A stretch of DNA of 32,404 bases from Myxococcales bacterium (GTDB taxonomy: Bacteria; Myxococcota_A; UBA9042): assembly GCA_023954815.1 (NCBI GenBank), contig JAGSHB010000057.1, positions 1 to 32,404 on the forward strand, read 5' to 3'. The notes beneath the pieces are model-generated. The model saw only the letters and a program-made list of their open reading frames with translations. It made no database searches and was not told the DNA's origin. The stretch's first letter is position 1, and the number at the start of each line of letters is the position of its first letter. The position numbers were made by a program, and so were the translations under genes. Positions 27,701 to 32,404 of the stretch are shown piece after piece.

Positions 27701-28529
27701 CCTTGCCCAGTCCATTGATGCGAAACAGCGGGTTGCGCTGCTCTGGCGGCTGGCCGATCTGTACACGGGCGCGCTCGATCGCCCAATGCAGGTGCTCAAT
27801 GCTTTGCAGCGGTTGCTCAAGGTCGAGCCGGGCCACTGGGATGCGAACGAAAAGCTATGCACGCTCTACGCAGCCCGGGGTAGTCAGGAGGCGCTGGCCG
27901 AGAGTTTGCGCCACTGGGCCGATGCCATTGAACCAACTGACATCAGTCGCGCGGTTGTGCTGGCGCAGCTCGGCGGTGCGTATCTGCAGCTCAATCAGGG
28001 TGAAGACGCGCGAAAGGCACTCGAAGAAGCGTATGCGCTCGACGCCAAAAACATCGAGATCAATCAGCCACTGGCGATGGTCTGGACGACAGCGGGCAAG
28101 TTTGAAGAAGCCGCCGACCTGCAAGCCTGGGTTGTGGAGCAGCTCCACCGTACCCGTCAGCGCGAACGGCTGCCTGCGGCGGCGGCGCGCGCTGGGATGC
28201 TGTGTGAGCGGATCGGCCGGAACGAAGAGGCACGCAAGCATTATCGAACCGCTCTCAAGGGCACGAAGGGCGACATCGACGCGACCCTAGGCCTTGGACG
28301 TGTGAGTGCGGCCCTGGGCGATGATACGCGGGCGCTGGCAGAGTTTGAGCGGGTCGCTGCGATGGGGTCTCAGCGCGCATCTGCGGCCAACCGTTCCGAG
28401 GCGCTGCTCAATATCGGTCTGCTGCACAAGAAAAGCGGGCGCCGAACTCAGGCGCGCAATGCCCTGAACCGCGCGCTGGAGCTCAAGCCCGACTTGCGAG
28501 AAGCAGTGGCGGCGCTCGCGGACCTGTAG
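18714..28529 (+). CDS. Giant TPR/alpha-solenoid repeat protein (3271 residues)
   Basis: One uninterrupted frame encodes about 340 kDa of almost purely helical, Ala/Asp/Glu/Leu-rich sequence. No signal peptide, membrane helix or catalytic motif is seen. Loose repeats of 34-38 residues, often paired into modules of about 70-80, recur from end to end. Their pattern is a W-x-E/A-L helix, then R-A/x-L, then A-x-x-L/Y...L-x-P-D/x-x-x-A. Examples are GRNEEARKHYRTAL and the final RRTQARNALNRALELKPDL; canonical TPRs are clearest after about residue 2750 and more diverged before. The likely role is a cytoplasmic scaffold. GAGGAG lies just before the ATG. Neighbours (cupin, argC) give no functional hint. 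Similar large TPR proteins occur in Myxococcota, mostly without known function. Confidence 0.88.
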   Translation: MSDATPTTLQAPTQDDIAKLIAHLRDDQTLEVRSEVADRLVVLAAREPHERAKGALLERAANLVGEEDPERELLLLRESFRHYPRYGVGVRLCEIAADDESLAQLGRLGQLFDAVAALAPTDERPWAQLRAARAHVEQGHGQLALAALKALGDPMDAMGDEPKELREIAESQVQDRHEMLTAKRMEIAEATDGERGTVLLEYAQLLLAGDEPLADASAVLADAIEAGADAEEAAPLWAEVARAVGDWTMLGRALAASLGCDQPMHIRLRTADELANRPGIDRDQPSVARQALEVLAEALPDDLGVRSRLLALSAIDGDEGAAHQLDQLRLHTVKERDRDGEAVVCLALARVSIAASETAQAERYMRRVRALDPRNGEALDFFETQFRDNGDTKRLYMVLSHRLPGATGSGAIRIASDMAALAENDMDSPERAIEAWQRVRGIDTRHTEADAALERLYRQTSRWSELRDVLVRQSERAKDAGDNAALADILARRAALHGPDAGLAEPAVSLALWRRVASLAPERDGIDDALDSALRGVRAWPELAERLAGRLSDEAAALPSARALLALTTEQHDDPALAAKALDALVQGRTADGDDDALIEATARQLGEDKHLLTALSWRRPSVDGDDAVELLEEAGALAAWALDDKPRAIKLFEDLRSLKPSHPAALRGLSRLFAGEEKWAEQVEVIGQLLKAKRLPDEDRVQLLGELATAHADGLGDLDAAVAVIEQLSKLAPESPVVADVQRRSAVARGDLAGLRQALPKGADGAATYVEQLETIAAGLEGVLAVAPLRAAADAADKELNNAERAVELCGLALLHTSDSEDDALATAVANELLALAKKADDDAWTEQALSVLATRGSDKAATHRLMAARAENRDDWEEARSAWELALQESEESTELVSDSERLCDAAERAGQASGVVVLIAAAAKRHMAAAPDDAKAALVAAVAWAAADGVDLEEAQSAVDAALDGGEDADLLHVRELVLIERGAWAEVVETLERAASLQTDEERVETLRRAAGICDGGLDDAKTAARLYALVVELSPDDIEGWTLRLAACERVADDSGTLAALDAFLATSIGDRRTRASATVRRIELTDGDDHDTVIALAGPVLAGITADPPLHDDEELVLAVITGRLDIESCAKEAAAIVSPAARTLNRWDDVLRCVEILSADVEPGSAAHISSLLDQAELAHAHADDGATAIAKAKEAVALAPDALESWARALLIADARKNKELDGALDLAAGLNGGNKRRASLLHIVAGRAADADDTDRAIAAWGALKDHDPTTPEAYDMLEMLYREAADLDSIALHMTERLDAKVTDDDRELVWLRLAQLHADERQEQAEAIDTLHLAVLELPKSEALWATLLDTVRGDNPATIKALQARLATLGETDDDADTAELCHRELADLLDEDRAAEATAHWAAVLTRCPEDEDVAARAAANLLAQADPGLPAEVLETAALVSDHLKTQGQDELLDALLLAWAGGVAPEAATALFVRRAEHAADAQTAFNRLAEGLLALPGNATLVAALDELEGAIAPDIRAEAWSEAAAAVSSDAARAPLTLRSLKARVAVDDQRDAGLEAWLALWRSAPASGDFDGLVAALGAAGRQEEARALQLERLDDAPDGVDVRTERVKLAETFAASGNSAAASAQWQQLVLADPTDAEAVATLRKLASTDPERADTHEWLAAIANGIEDASTRATYLQELAEHALEREAWTQAADVLDTVLAEAPANADAFALRDLALGSMAPDQAGPRLATHLTEAIQRAGDEPERRMIRLRLADHEASHGAGAEAALAVVHAAFLEAPNDERADLLTLAVHMGEGADAPSALLELLREGSGSDDKALASQALRAMAVTETDADDGATAALKAIAIAEQDGDDAMLQHVWDAGARSPALVDALLARAKDDESRVRVARLATEACGAATKDKWLKTWISAAPDDLAPLAARFALKPSDAKRWKALSAHASAPELILDALLGSLELASTPASQAAVLTHAAELAAASNEHETAAAYAGMALEHGANEQLQDLRRGWLMKAEAYDELAELLESEAESTDDADTKIARLDQAADLWLNRLDDAGRASKLLALMQELSPDNPALAVRKIAVQRAAGDADWAAAAIAAVGKKTTTNGLALAIAAHLQNGDIDSAFTLSERVAADGSLRALGDTLDELGEQADLLSAEQARKVLSWQLGELDAATAPQRWASLKLRWLTQSDDVADQLQALDDLVEHAMGPLDDPSLALDWIVRALLLDPTARDRATLTLALAETPDQQEMAFDAVRESLTTAGGDQDADLAVFAALLDVDVPGTATAELLVTRGRADSAFATAALNSFADQLTERQLHAALIGLRRAALAGTSGHHRVSGLIDLADGVAQQGDVDGAIHALLDGCPDVRDPEALIERAQALAESANNPAAFVDAVEMGLGGRLSEKPAVEQQLISAAAGCAAGELDDAARGADLYNRLWERDPDDIDARDAVLAFRRAAGDTDRLADDLDRAILDGGDGTLELRTELAGLLLDQGDRADEALRHLKAVLRKDAADSDATAVLERLADHRKHGVPALTQLETAYRAQGDFDQVATSLQRHIARLGSDTAAHRQLESLAEVLESQLAAPGRAAQVYARLVLIKATTARVRKLLKFAPEADHTPQLGSALEATLGTKLSDKDRATVMGLLLRGADTGEDASETETRLRQLIALQPDNEQAWDQLDELLETDNRWPDLVATLKQRVELTSSPEMKFALQNRLAGMARASGLIEEAVAAYEALSELDPTSPDALEALVELLAEGDTQAYCDALARWAERLPKNSAPRCAALLRAARLCANELANPARATELYQSAFDTLPSDDESFRFLERQANGDPQTLLRIYRRRAEGVEGGPARTIVLRRLAAVSVELGKHDEARAALAKAAENDPNNEALQREMIEVCEDAGDIAGFQRAAARRLEGDIPRVERVMLTRKLAHNAVEQNEDADRWLTALEALSPTDPDLVTWRAMVQARSEDPETAAKGIERVLAQSIDAKQRVALLWRLADLYTGALDRPMQVLNALQRLLKVEPGHWDANEKLCTLYAARGSQEALAESLRHWADAIEPTDISRAVVLAQLGGAYLQLNQGEDARKALEEAYALDAKNIEINQPLAMVWTTAGKFEEAADLQAWVVEQLHRTRQRERLPAAAARAGMLCERIGRNEEARKHYRTALKGTKGDIDATLGLGRVSAALGDDTRALAEFERVAAMGSQRASAANRSEALLNIGLLHKKSGRRTQARNALNRALELKPDLREAVAALADL

Positions 28530-28567
28530 TCGCCGAGTTGCCCGATCTGCCGAAATACGCCCTCGCC

Positions 28568-28585
28568 CTGGAAGTTCCATTCCAG
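28568..28585. promoter_or_regulatory. Inverted repeat upstream of argC
   Basis: Arms CTGGAA and TTCCAG flank GTTCCA, with a nested GGAA/TTCC. It lies about 85 bases before argC in the 141-base gap after the giant gene. It is a candidate operator; it does not resemble the E. coli ARG box. Confidence 0.3.
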
Positions 28586-28670
28586 ACGTGGCTAGGTGGC
28601 GCCGTCGGATCCACCATCCGTGCCTAGATCGCCCCCAAGCGCGCGCCCAGCTCGCCCCCAGGAGACTTCA

Positions 28671-29726
28671 ATGAACGGACGCAAGCGCGCCGCCATCATC
28701 GGCGCTACCGGCTATGGCGGAGCGGAGCTCCTGCGGCTTCTGCTCGCCCACCCCCACATCGAGATCACGCGTATCGCTGCCAAGAGCGAGATCGGTGTGC
28801 GTATCGATCAGCTCAACCCTGCGCTCAGAGGGTTTACCGACCTGATCGTCGAGGACGCGCCGCCGGCCGACATCGCTAAGGACGCGGACGTTGTCTTCCT
28901 CGCCCTGCCCCACCGCGTCAGCGCGCTCATCGGCGCCGAATACGTGGCGCTGGGCGTTAAAGTGGTCGACCTCAGCGGCGACTGGCGACTGCTCGATGCA
29001 GAGCTCTACTCTCGCTACTACGGCGTGAGCCATCCCTTCCCTGAGCGGCTCGGCTCCTTCGTCTATGGCATGCCCGAGATGAATCGCGAGGCCATCGCCT
29101 CGGCCGACCACGTGGCGAGTCCTGGGTGCTTTGCGACCGCGACCACCCTCGCGCTACTGCCTTTTGCACGCGCCGGGTTGTTGAACGGTCGCGTCCATGT
29201 CAGCGCGATGACCGGCTCGTCCGGCTCCGGGGTGCGCGCCTCAGCGGGAACCCATCACCCGGTTCGCGCGGTCAACCTGAAGCCCTACAAACCCCTAGTC
29301 CACCAACACACGCCGGAGATTGAACAGAGCCTGCATCTCTCCGGGGCACCGAACCTGACGATCGACTTTGTACCTGTGTCCGCACCGCTGTCCCGCGGGA
29401 TTTTGACCACTTGCTTCTTCGAGGTGCCGGCAGCGGTCGAGCCGTCAGCTATTGTTGCGGCGCTCGACGACTGCTATGGCGACGAATCGCTCATTCGCAT
29501 CATCAAGACGGGCTTGCCGCAGGTCGCCAGTATCAAGGGCTCCATCTACTGCGATGTGGCTGTGTCCGTCGGCGAGACGGTGGTCGATGGTCGCAGGACG
29601 GTCGTCGCCCATTCAGCCTTGGACAATCTGGTGAAAGGCGGTGCGGGGCAGGCGGTCCAGGCGATGAACCTCATGCTCGGCTTCCCTGAGGGCTGCGGCA
29701 TCTCAGCGCAACCGTTGTGGCCATGA
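28671..29726 (+). CDS. argC: N-acetyl-gamma-glutamyl-phosphate reductase
   Basis: NADPH-dependent reduction of N-acetylglutamyl phosphate to the semialdehyde, step three of arginine synthesis. The 351-residue protein has GATGYGGAELLRLL (11-24) for NADP binding, active-site Cys153 in ASPGCFATA, and the conserved HQHTPEI (211-217). The stretch SAGTHHPVRAVNLKPYK recalls the LysY-like subgroup acting on LysW-bound substrates, so a lysine or LysW-dependent arginine role is possible. No LysW carrier gene is in the window. The ATG has AGGAGA upstream. Its stop overlaps argB by 4 bases (ATGA). Confidence 0.9.
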   Translation: MNGRKRAAIIGATGYGGAELLRLLLAHPHIEITRIAAKSEIGVRIDQLNPALRGFTDLIVEDAPPADIAKDADVVFLALPHRVSALIGAEYVALGVKVVDLSGDWRLLDAELYSRYYGVSHPFPERLGSFVYGMPEMNREAIASADHVASPGCFATATTLALLPFARAGLLNGRVHVSAMTGSSGSGVRASAGTHHPVRAVNLKPYKPLVHQHTPEIEQSLHLSGAPNLTIDFVPVSAPLSRGILTTCFFEVPAAVEPSAIVAALDDCYGDESLIRIIKTGLPQVASIKGSIYCDVAVSVGETVVDGRRTVVAHSALDNLVKGGAGQAVQAMNLMLGFPEGCGISAQPLWP

Positions 29727-30544
29727 AACGCCGAAATGTCCTCGTAAAGATAGGCGGCGCGACCCTGATACAGCCAGCGGATCGCGCGCTCATCGCCCGG
29801 GATCTCAAGGCGGTCGCAGCCCAGGGGCATAACCTATGTGTCGTCCATGGTGGCGGTCCGCAGGCGACGGCGCTCGCGCGCCAACTGGGTCATGAGCCCA
29901 CGTTTCGTGGTGGCCGGCGGGTCACGGATGCGGCGATGCTGGACATCGTCAAGATGGCGCTCGTCGGCGAAGCGGGAACCAACTTGCTGGCTGCGTGCCT
30001 AGGCGAAGGCGTGCAGGCGGTCGGTCTCTCCGCGTCGTCGGGTCGTTGGGTCACGGCAAAGCGCCGACCTCCGCGCCTCGTTGCTGGGGAGTCCGAGGCG
30101 GTCGACTTCGGCTACGTCGCAGATGTCGAAAGCGTTCATCCCAAGCTACTGCAGACTCTCTGGGCAGGCGATTTTGTGCCGGTGCTGTCATCTGTTGTCA
30201 TCGACGATGCCGGGCAACCGCTCAACCTGAATGCGGACACGCTGGTGCGCAGCCTGTGTGAGGCGATGCCCTTTGACGATGTCTTCTTCGTGGCGGACGT
30301 GCCGGGTGTCTTCGAGGACCTCGCTCGCCCTGAGAGCCACATCCCGAGCCTGCGTACGGATCAAGTTCCGGAGCTCATCGAGGCGGGAGTCGTGCAGGGC
30401 GGCATGATCGCCAAGTTGACGGAAATGACGAGAATCGTGGGTGCCGGCGTGGCTTCCGTCTGGATTGTGGGGCTGCACGAAGACGCGCCAGTCTCCTCGG
30501 CACTCAGTGGTCAAGCAGGTCTACGTACCCAGTTGAGCGCGTAG
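29723..30544 (+). CDS. argB: Acetylglutamate kinase (amino-acid kinase family)
   Basis: Phosphorylates N-acetylglutamate (or a LysW-linked analogue) just before the ArgC step. The 273-residue protein has LVKIGG (7-12, Lys9), VHGGG (41-45), GGRRVTDAAML (63-73), NLNADTL (168-174), DVPGVF (192-197) and QGGMIAKL near 234. The C-terminal HxxLxExF stretch common in ArgB is replaced by EDAPVSSALSG, nearer to the LysZ-like end. The start is the ATG embedded in the argC stop (ATGA); no separate strong ribosome site is seen, indicating coupling. Confidence 0.87.
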   Translation: MKRRNVLVKIGGATLIQPADRALIARDLKAVAAQGHNLCVVHGGGPQATALARQLGHEPTFRGGRRVTDAAMLDIVKMALVGEAGTNLLAACLGEGVQAVGLSASSGRWVTAKRRPPRLVAGESEAVDFGYVADVESVHPKLLQTLWAGDFVPVLSSVVIDDAGQPLNLNADTLVRSLCEAMPFDDVFFVADVPGVFEDLARPESHIPSLRTDQVPELIEAGVVQGGMIAKLTEMTRIVGAGVASVWIVGLHEDAPVSSALSGQAGLRTQLSA

Positions 30545-30645
30545 CTGTCGGCTTGATCCTGATCGGTGCGGTGTTGCCCCAAGACAGCCAGACGCGGTAC
30601 ACCAGCCCTTCCACGGACGGGGTGAGTGCCCCTGTTGGAGGCCCC

Positions 30646-31257
30646 TTGTTCCGCCGCCGCACAGTTCGATTCGCGTCCCTGCTGACCCTCATCTTGGTCA
30701 GCACTGCGGCTGCGTCAGCATTCGGCTACACGGTCGATCGCAAGCTCGGCATTGGCTTTGAACAAACTCTCACCGCGTTGCCCGAGGCGTCTGGCCTCGA
30801 CGCATCGACACCGGACATCGCCGCATCCGGCCTCGTCGTGCAGTACTGGAACCGTCACGTAGGACTGGAGGCCATTGTGGGCGGTCGCGCGCTCCTCGTG
30901 AGAGACGCCCCGATCGGCTGGGCCGGATTCTTAACCCTTGGCGCCCACTACAACGTCTTTCGCGCCCCGATGGTCAATCTCTCAGTCGGCCTTCGAGTGA
31001 CGGCTGGTCTGTCTCGCCCCGTGAATGTCCAGACCAATGCGACTCAGCCCATGCGTGTTGGCTTTTCGAGTGAAATTCCGCTTCGCGCGATGTTCTTCTT
31101 GAGCGATCACTTCGCTTTGACGGGCTCCGTTGGACCTGTTGTCACGTTCGGCAGCTCCGCCGGCAACCCACTCACCGGCGCAGCTGATACCACCACCTTC
31201 TCCCTGTTTCGGGGCGGGTTTTCGGGCGGGCTCGGCTTCGTCGTCTTCTTCCGCTAG
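30646..31257 (+). CDS. Probable outer-membrane beta-barrel protein
   Basis: An exported protein of 203 residues. From the TTG at 30646 the N-terminus is (M)FRRRTVRFASLLTLILVSTAAASA, a textbook signal peptide with predicted cleavage before FGY. GGAGG stands four bases before this TTG. The frame is open to 30553, but that adds a polar leader that would bury the signal. The mature part alternates polar and hydrophobic residues in strand-like runs (GLVVQYWNRHVGLEAIVGG, MVNLSVGLRVTAGL, GGLGFVVFFR) and ends in Phe-Phe-Arg. That is close to, but not exactly, the aromatic last residue typical of barrels. The function is unknown. It lies between argB and the LeuB-type gene, same strand. Confidence 0.72.
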   Translation: MFRRRTVRFASLLTLILVSTAAASAFGYTVDRKLGIGFEQTLTALPEASGLDASTPDIAASGLVVQYWNRHVGLEAIVGGRALLVRDAPIGWAGFLTLGAHYNVFRAPMVNLSVGLRVTAGLSRPVNVQTNATQPMRVGFSSEIPLRAMFFLSDHFALTGSVGPVVTFGSSAGNPLTGAADTTTFSLFRGGFSGGLGFVVFFR

Positions 31258-31296
31258 TTCACTGCGGGCCGAATCCCGCACGTTCGGAGTCCACAG

Positions 31297-32349
31297 ATGC
31301 TGCGTATCGCATTGCTTCCCGGGGACGGGATCGGCCCAGAGGTCATCGAGGAGGCCAAGAACGTCCTCGCCGCCGCCGCAGACCGTTTCTCCATCCAATG
31401 GCAGAGCGAAACGCTGGATCTAGGCGCTGACCGCTACCTTCGCACCGGCGACACCCTGCCCCAAGCTGACTTCGATCATCTGCGCGACGACTTTGACGCG
31501 ATTGTTGTCGGCGCTTTTGGCGATCCCCGCGTGCCGACCAATATCCACGCCAAGGACATTCTGCTCGGGCTGCGGCAACGCCTCGATCTGTACGTCAACC
31601 TGCGCCCAGTTCGGCTGCTGGACACCCGGTTTTGCCCCCTAAAGGACCGCGGACCTGCAGACATCGACATGGCGATCGTGCGGGAAAACACCGAGAGCGT
31701 TTACACCGGCATTGGTGGTCATCTGCGCAAAGACACGCCGCACGAGGTCGCTCAGAGCATCATGATCAGCACCCGTATGGCGTGCGACCGGCTACTGCAC
31801 TACGCCTTCCAGTTGGCCGGGCAACGGCGCAAGATCGTCACGCTCTGTGACAAGGCCAACGCCATCCCTCACGCCCATGGCCTGTGGCGGCGTTCCCTCG
31901 CCGCGGTCGCTCCCCAGTACCCGGATATCGAGGCCCGCACCCTGTACTCCGACGTGGCGGCGATGCGCATGGTCACCCATCCTCAAGAGTTTGACGTGGT
32001 CGTCGGCGACAACCTCATGGGCGACATGCTGAGCGATCTGGCCGCCGCGTTGGTCGGTGGTTTGGGGCTGGCCCCGTCGGCGAGTTTGCATCCCGGATCG
32101 GCCGCCCTCTACGAGCCCGTTCACGGCTCAGCGCCCGATATTGTGGGCACTGGCAAGGCAAACCCGCTCGCCGCCATCATGAGCGTTGCCATGTTGCTGC
32201 GCGATTTCGGTCACACGGCCGCTGCCAATGCCGTGGATGCTGCCTGTGAAAACGCTGTAATGAGCGGCTCCACGACACCTGATCTTGGCGGCAACCTTGC
32301 CACGGCGGAGGTCGGTGCCTACATTTGCGCGCAGGTGGCCGCGGCCTAG
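31297..32349 (+). CDS. leuB: 3-isopropylmalate / homoisocitrate-type beta-decarboxylating dehydrogenase
   Basis: NAD-dependent oxidative decarboxylation of a 3-substituted malate, in leucine synthesis if LeuB. The 350-residue protein has LLPGDGIGPEV (6-16), substrate-binding arginines around YVNLRPVR (99-106), catalytic Tyr136 in VRENTESVYTG, Lys186 in CDKANAI, and metal ligands Asp219, Asp243 and Asp247 (DNLMGDMLSD). NAD specificity is suggested by HGSAPDIVGTGKANP. VRENTE and GGHLRKDTPHEVA are of the type found in actinobacterial LeuB and in homoisocitrate dehydrogenases rather than E. coli LeuB. With argC/argB beside it, homoisocitrate dehydrogenase of the aminoadipate lysine route is a real alternative. 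CGGAG precedes the ATG. Confidence 0.85.
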   Translation: MLRIALLPGDGIGPEVIEEAKNVLAAAADRFSIQWQSETLDLGADRYLRTGDTLPQADFDHLRDDFDAIVVGAFGDPRVPTNIHAKDILLGLRQRLDLYVNLRPVRLLDTRFCPLKDRGPADIDMAIVRENTESVYTGIGGHLRKDTPHEVAQSIMISTRMACDRLLHYAFQLAGQRRKIVTLCDKANAIPHAHGLWRRSLAAVAPQYPDIEARTLYSDVAAMRMVTHPQEFDVVVGDNLMGDMLSDLAAALVGGLGLAPSASLHPGSAALYEPVHGSAPDIVGTGKANPLAAIMSVAMLLRDFGHTAAANAVDAACENAVMSGSTTPDLGGNLATAEVGAYICAQVAAA

Positions 32350-32404
32350 AGAGTTGACCAACAGTTAGCGCGAGTGGGCTTCGGAGTGTCGGCTTGTCAG
32401 ATGC

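Overview
The window is GC-rich and densely coded. It looks like a free-living Gram-negative bacterium of the deltaproteobacterial / Myxococcota (including bradymonad-like) type. This rests on gene style, not on a marker phylogeny: a secreted Ser/Gly/Asp-rich, Cys-rich protein with a MYXO-CTERM-like tail, an NtrC-type sigma-54 response regulator, a 3271-residue TPR-like protein, a Sec-dependent barrel-like protein, and many small lipoprotein or membrane proteins. No rRNA, CRISPR array, insertion sequence or phage gene was seen.

Left part (1-5089): the end of a Cys-rich gene with a strong terminator; a two-gene tRNA unit, Phe(GAA) then Ala(CGC), with its own terminator; an M17 aminopeptidase of the NPEPL1-like branch; a secreted Cys-rich protein that appears to sit behind a sigma-54 (-24/-12) promoter; and rlmN on the minus strand.

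Middle part (5090-15742): an orphan sigma-54-activating response regulator. Its stop codon overlaps that of a minus-strand operon reading small Sm-like-looking protein, NamZ-type muramidase (DUF1343), NadD, then a Rossmann/DUF2520 protein. A 615-base regulatory gap with several perfect inverted repeats follows. It precedes an assimilatory sulfur operon: siroheme sulfite/nitrite reductase, cysD, and cysN fused to a degenerate APS-kinase-like domain. A small lipoprotein gene comes next.

Right part (15798-32404): an OPA/GlpT-like MFS transporter with a PDZ-like domain inserted in a probable periplasmic loop; a small membrane protein; a single-domain cupin; and the giant TPR-like gene, which fills almost a third of the window. 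An amino-acid biosynthesis cluster closes it: argC-argB (stop and start overlapping), a barrel-like protein, and a LeuB/homoisocitrate-dehydrogenase-type enzyme.

Sulfate activation and sulfite reduction, and two consecutive steps of arginine (or LysW-type lysine/arginine) synthesis, are clear pathway blocks. The least conventional items are the PDZ-containing transporter, the near-parS palindrome in front of the sulfur operon, the sigma-54/palindrome arrangement before the Cys-rich gene, and the giant TPR-like protein.
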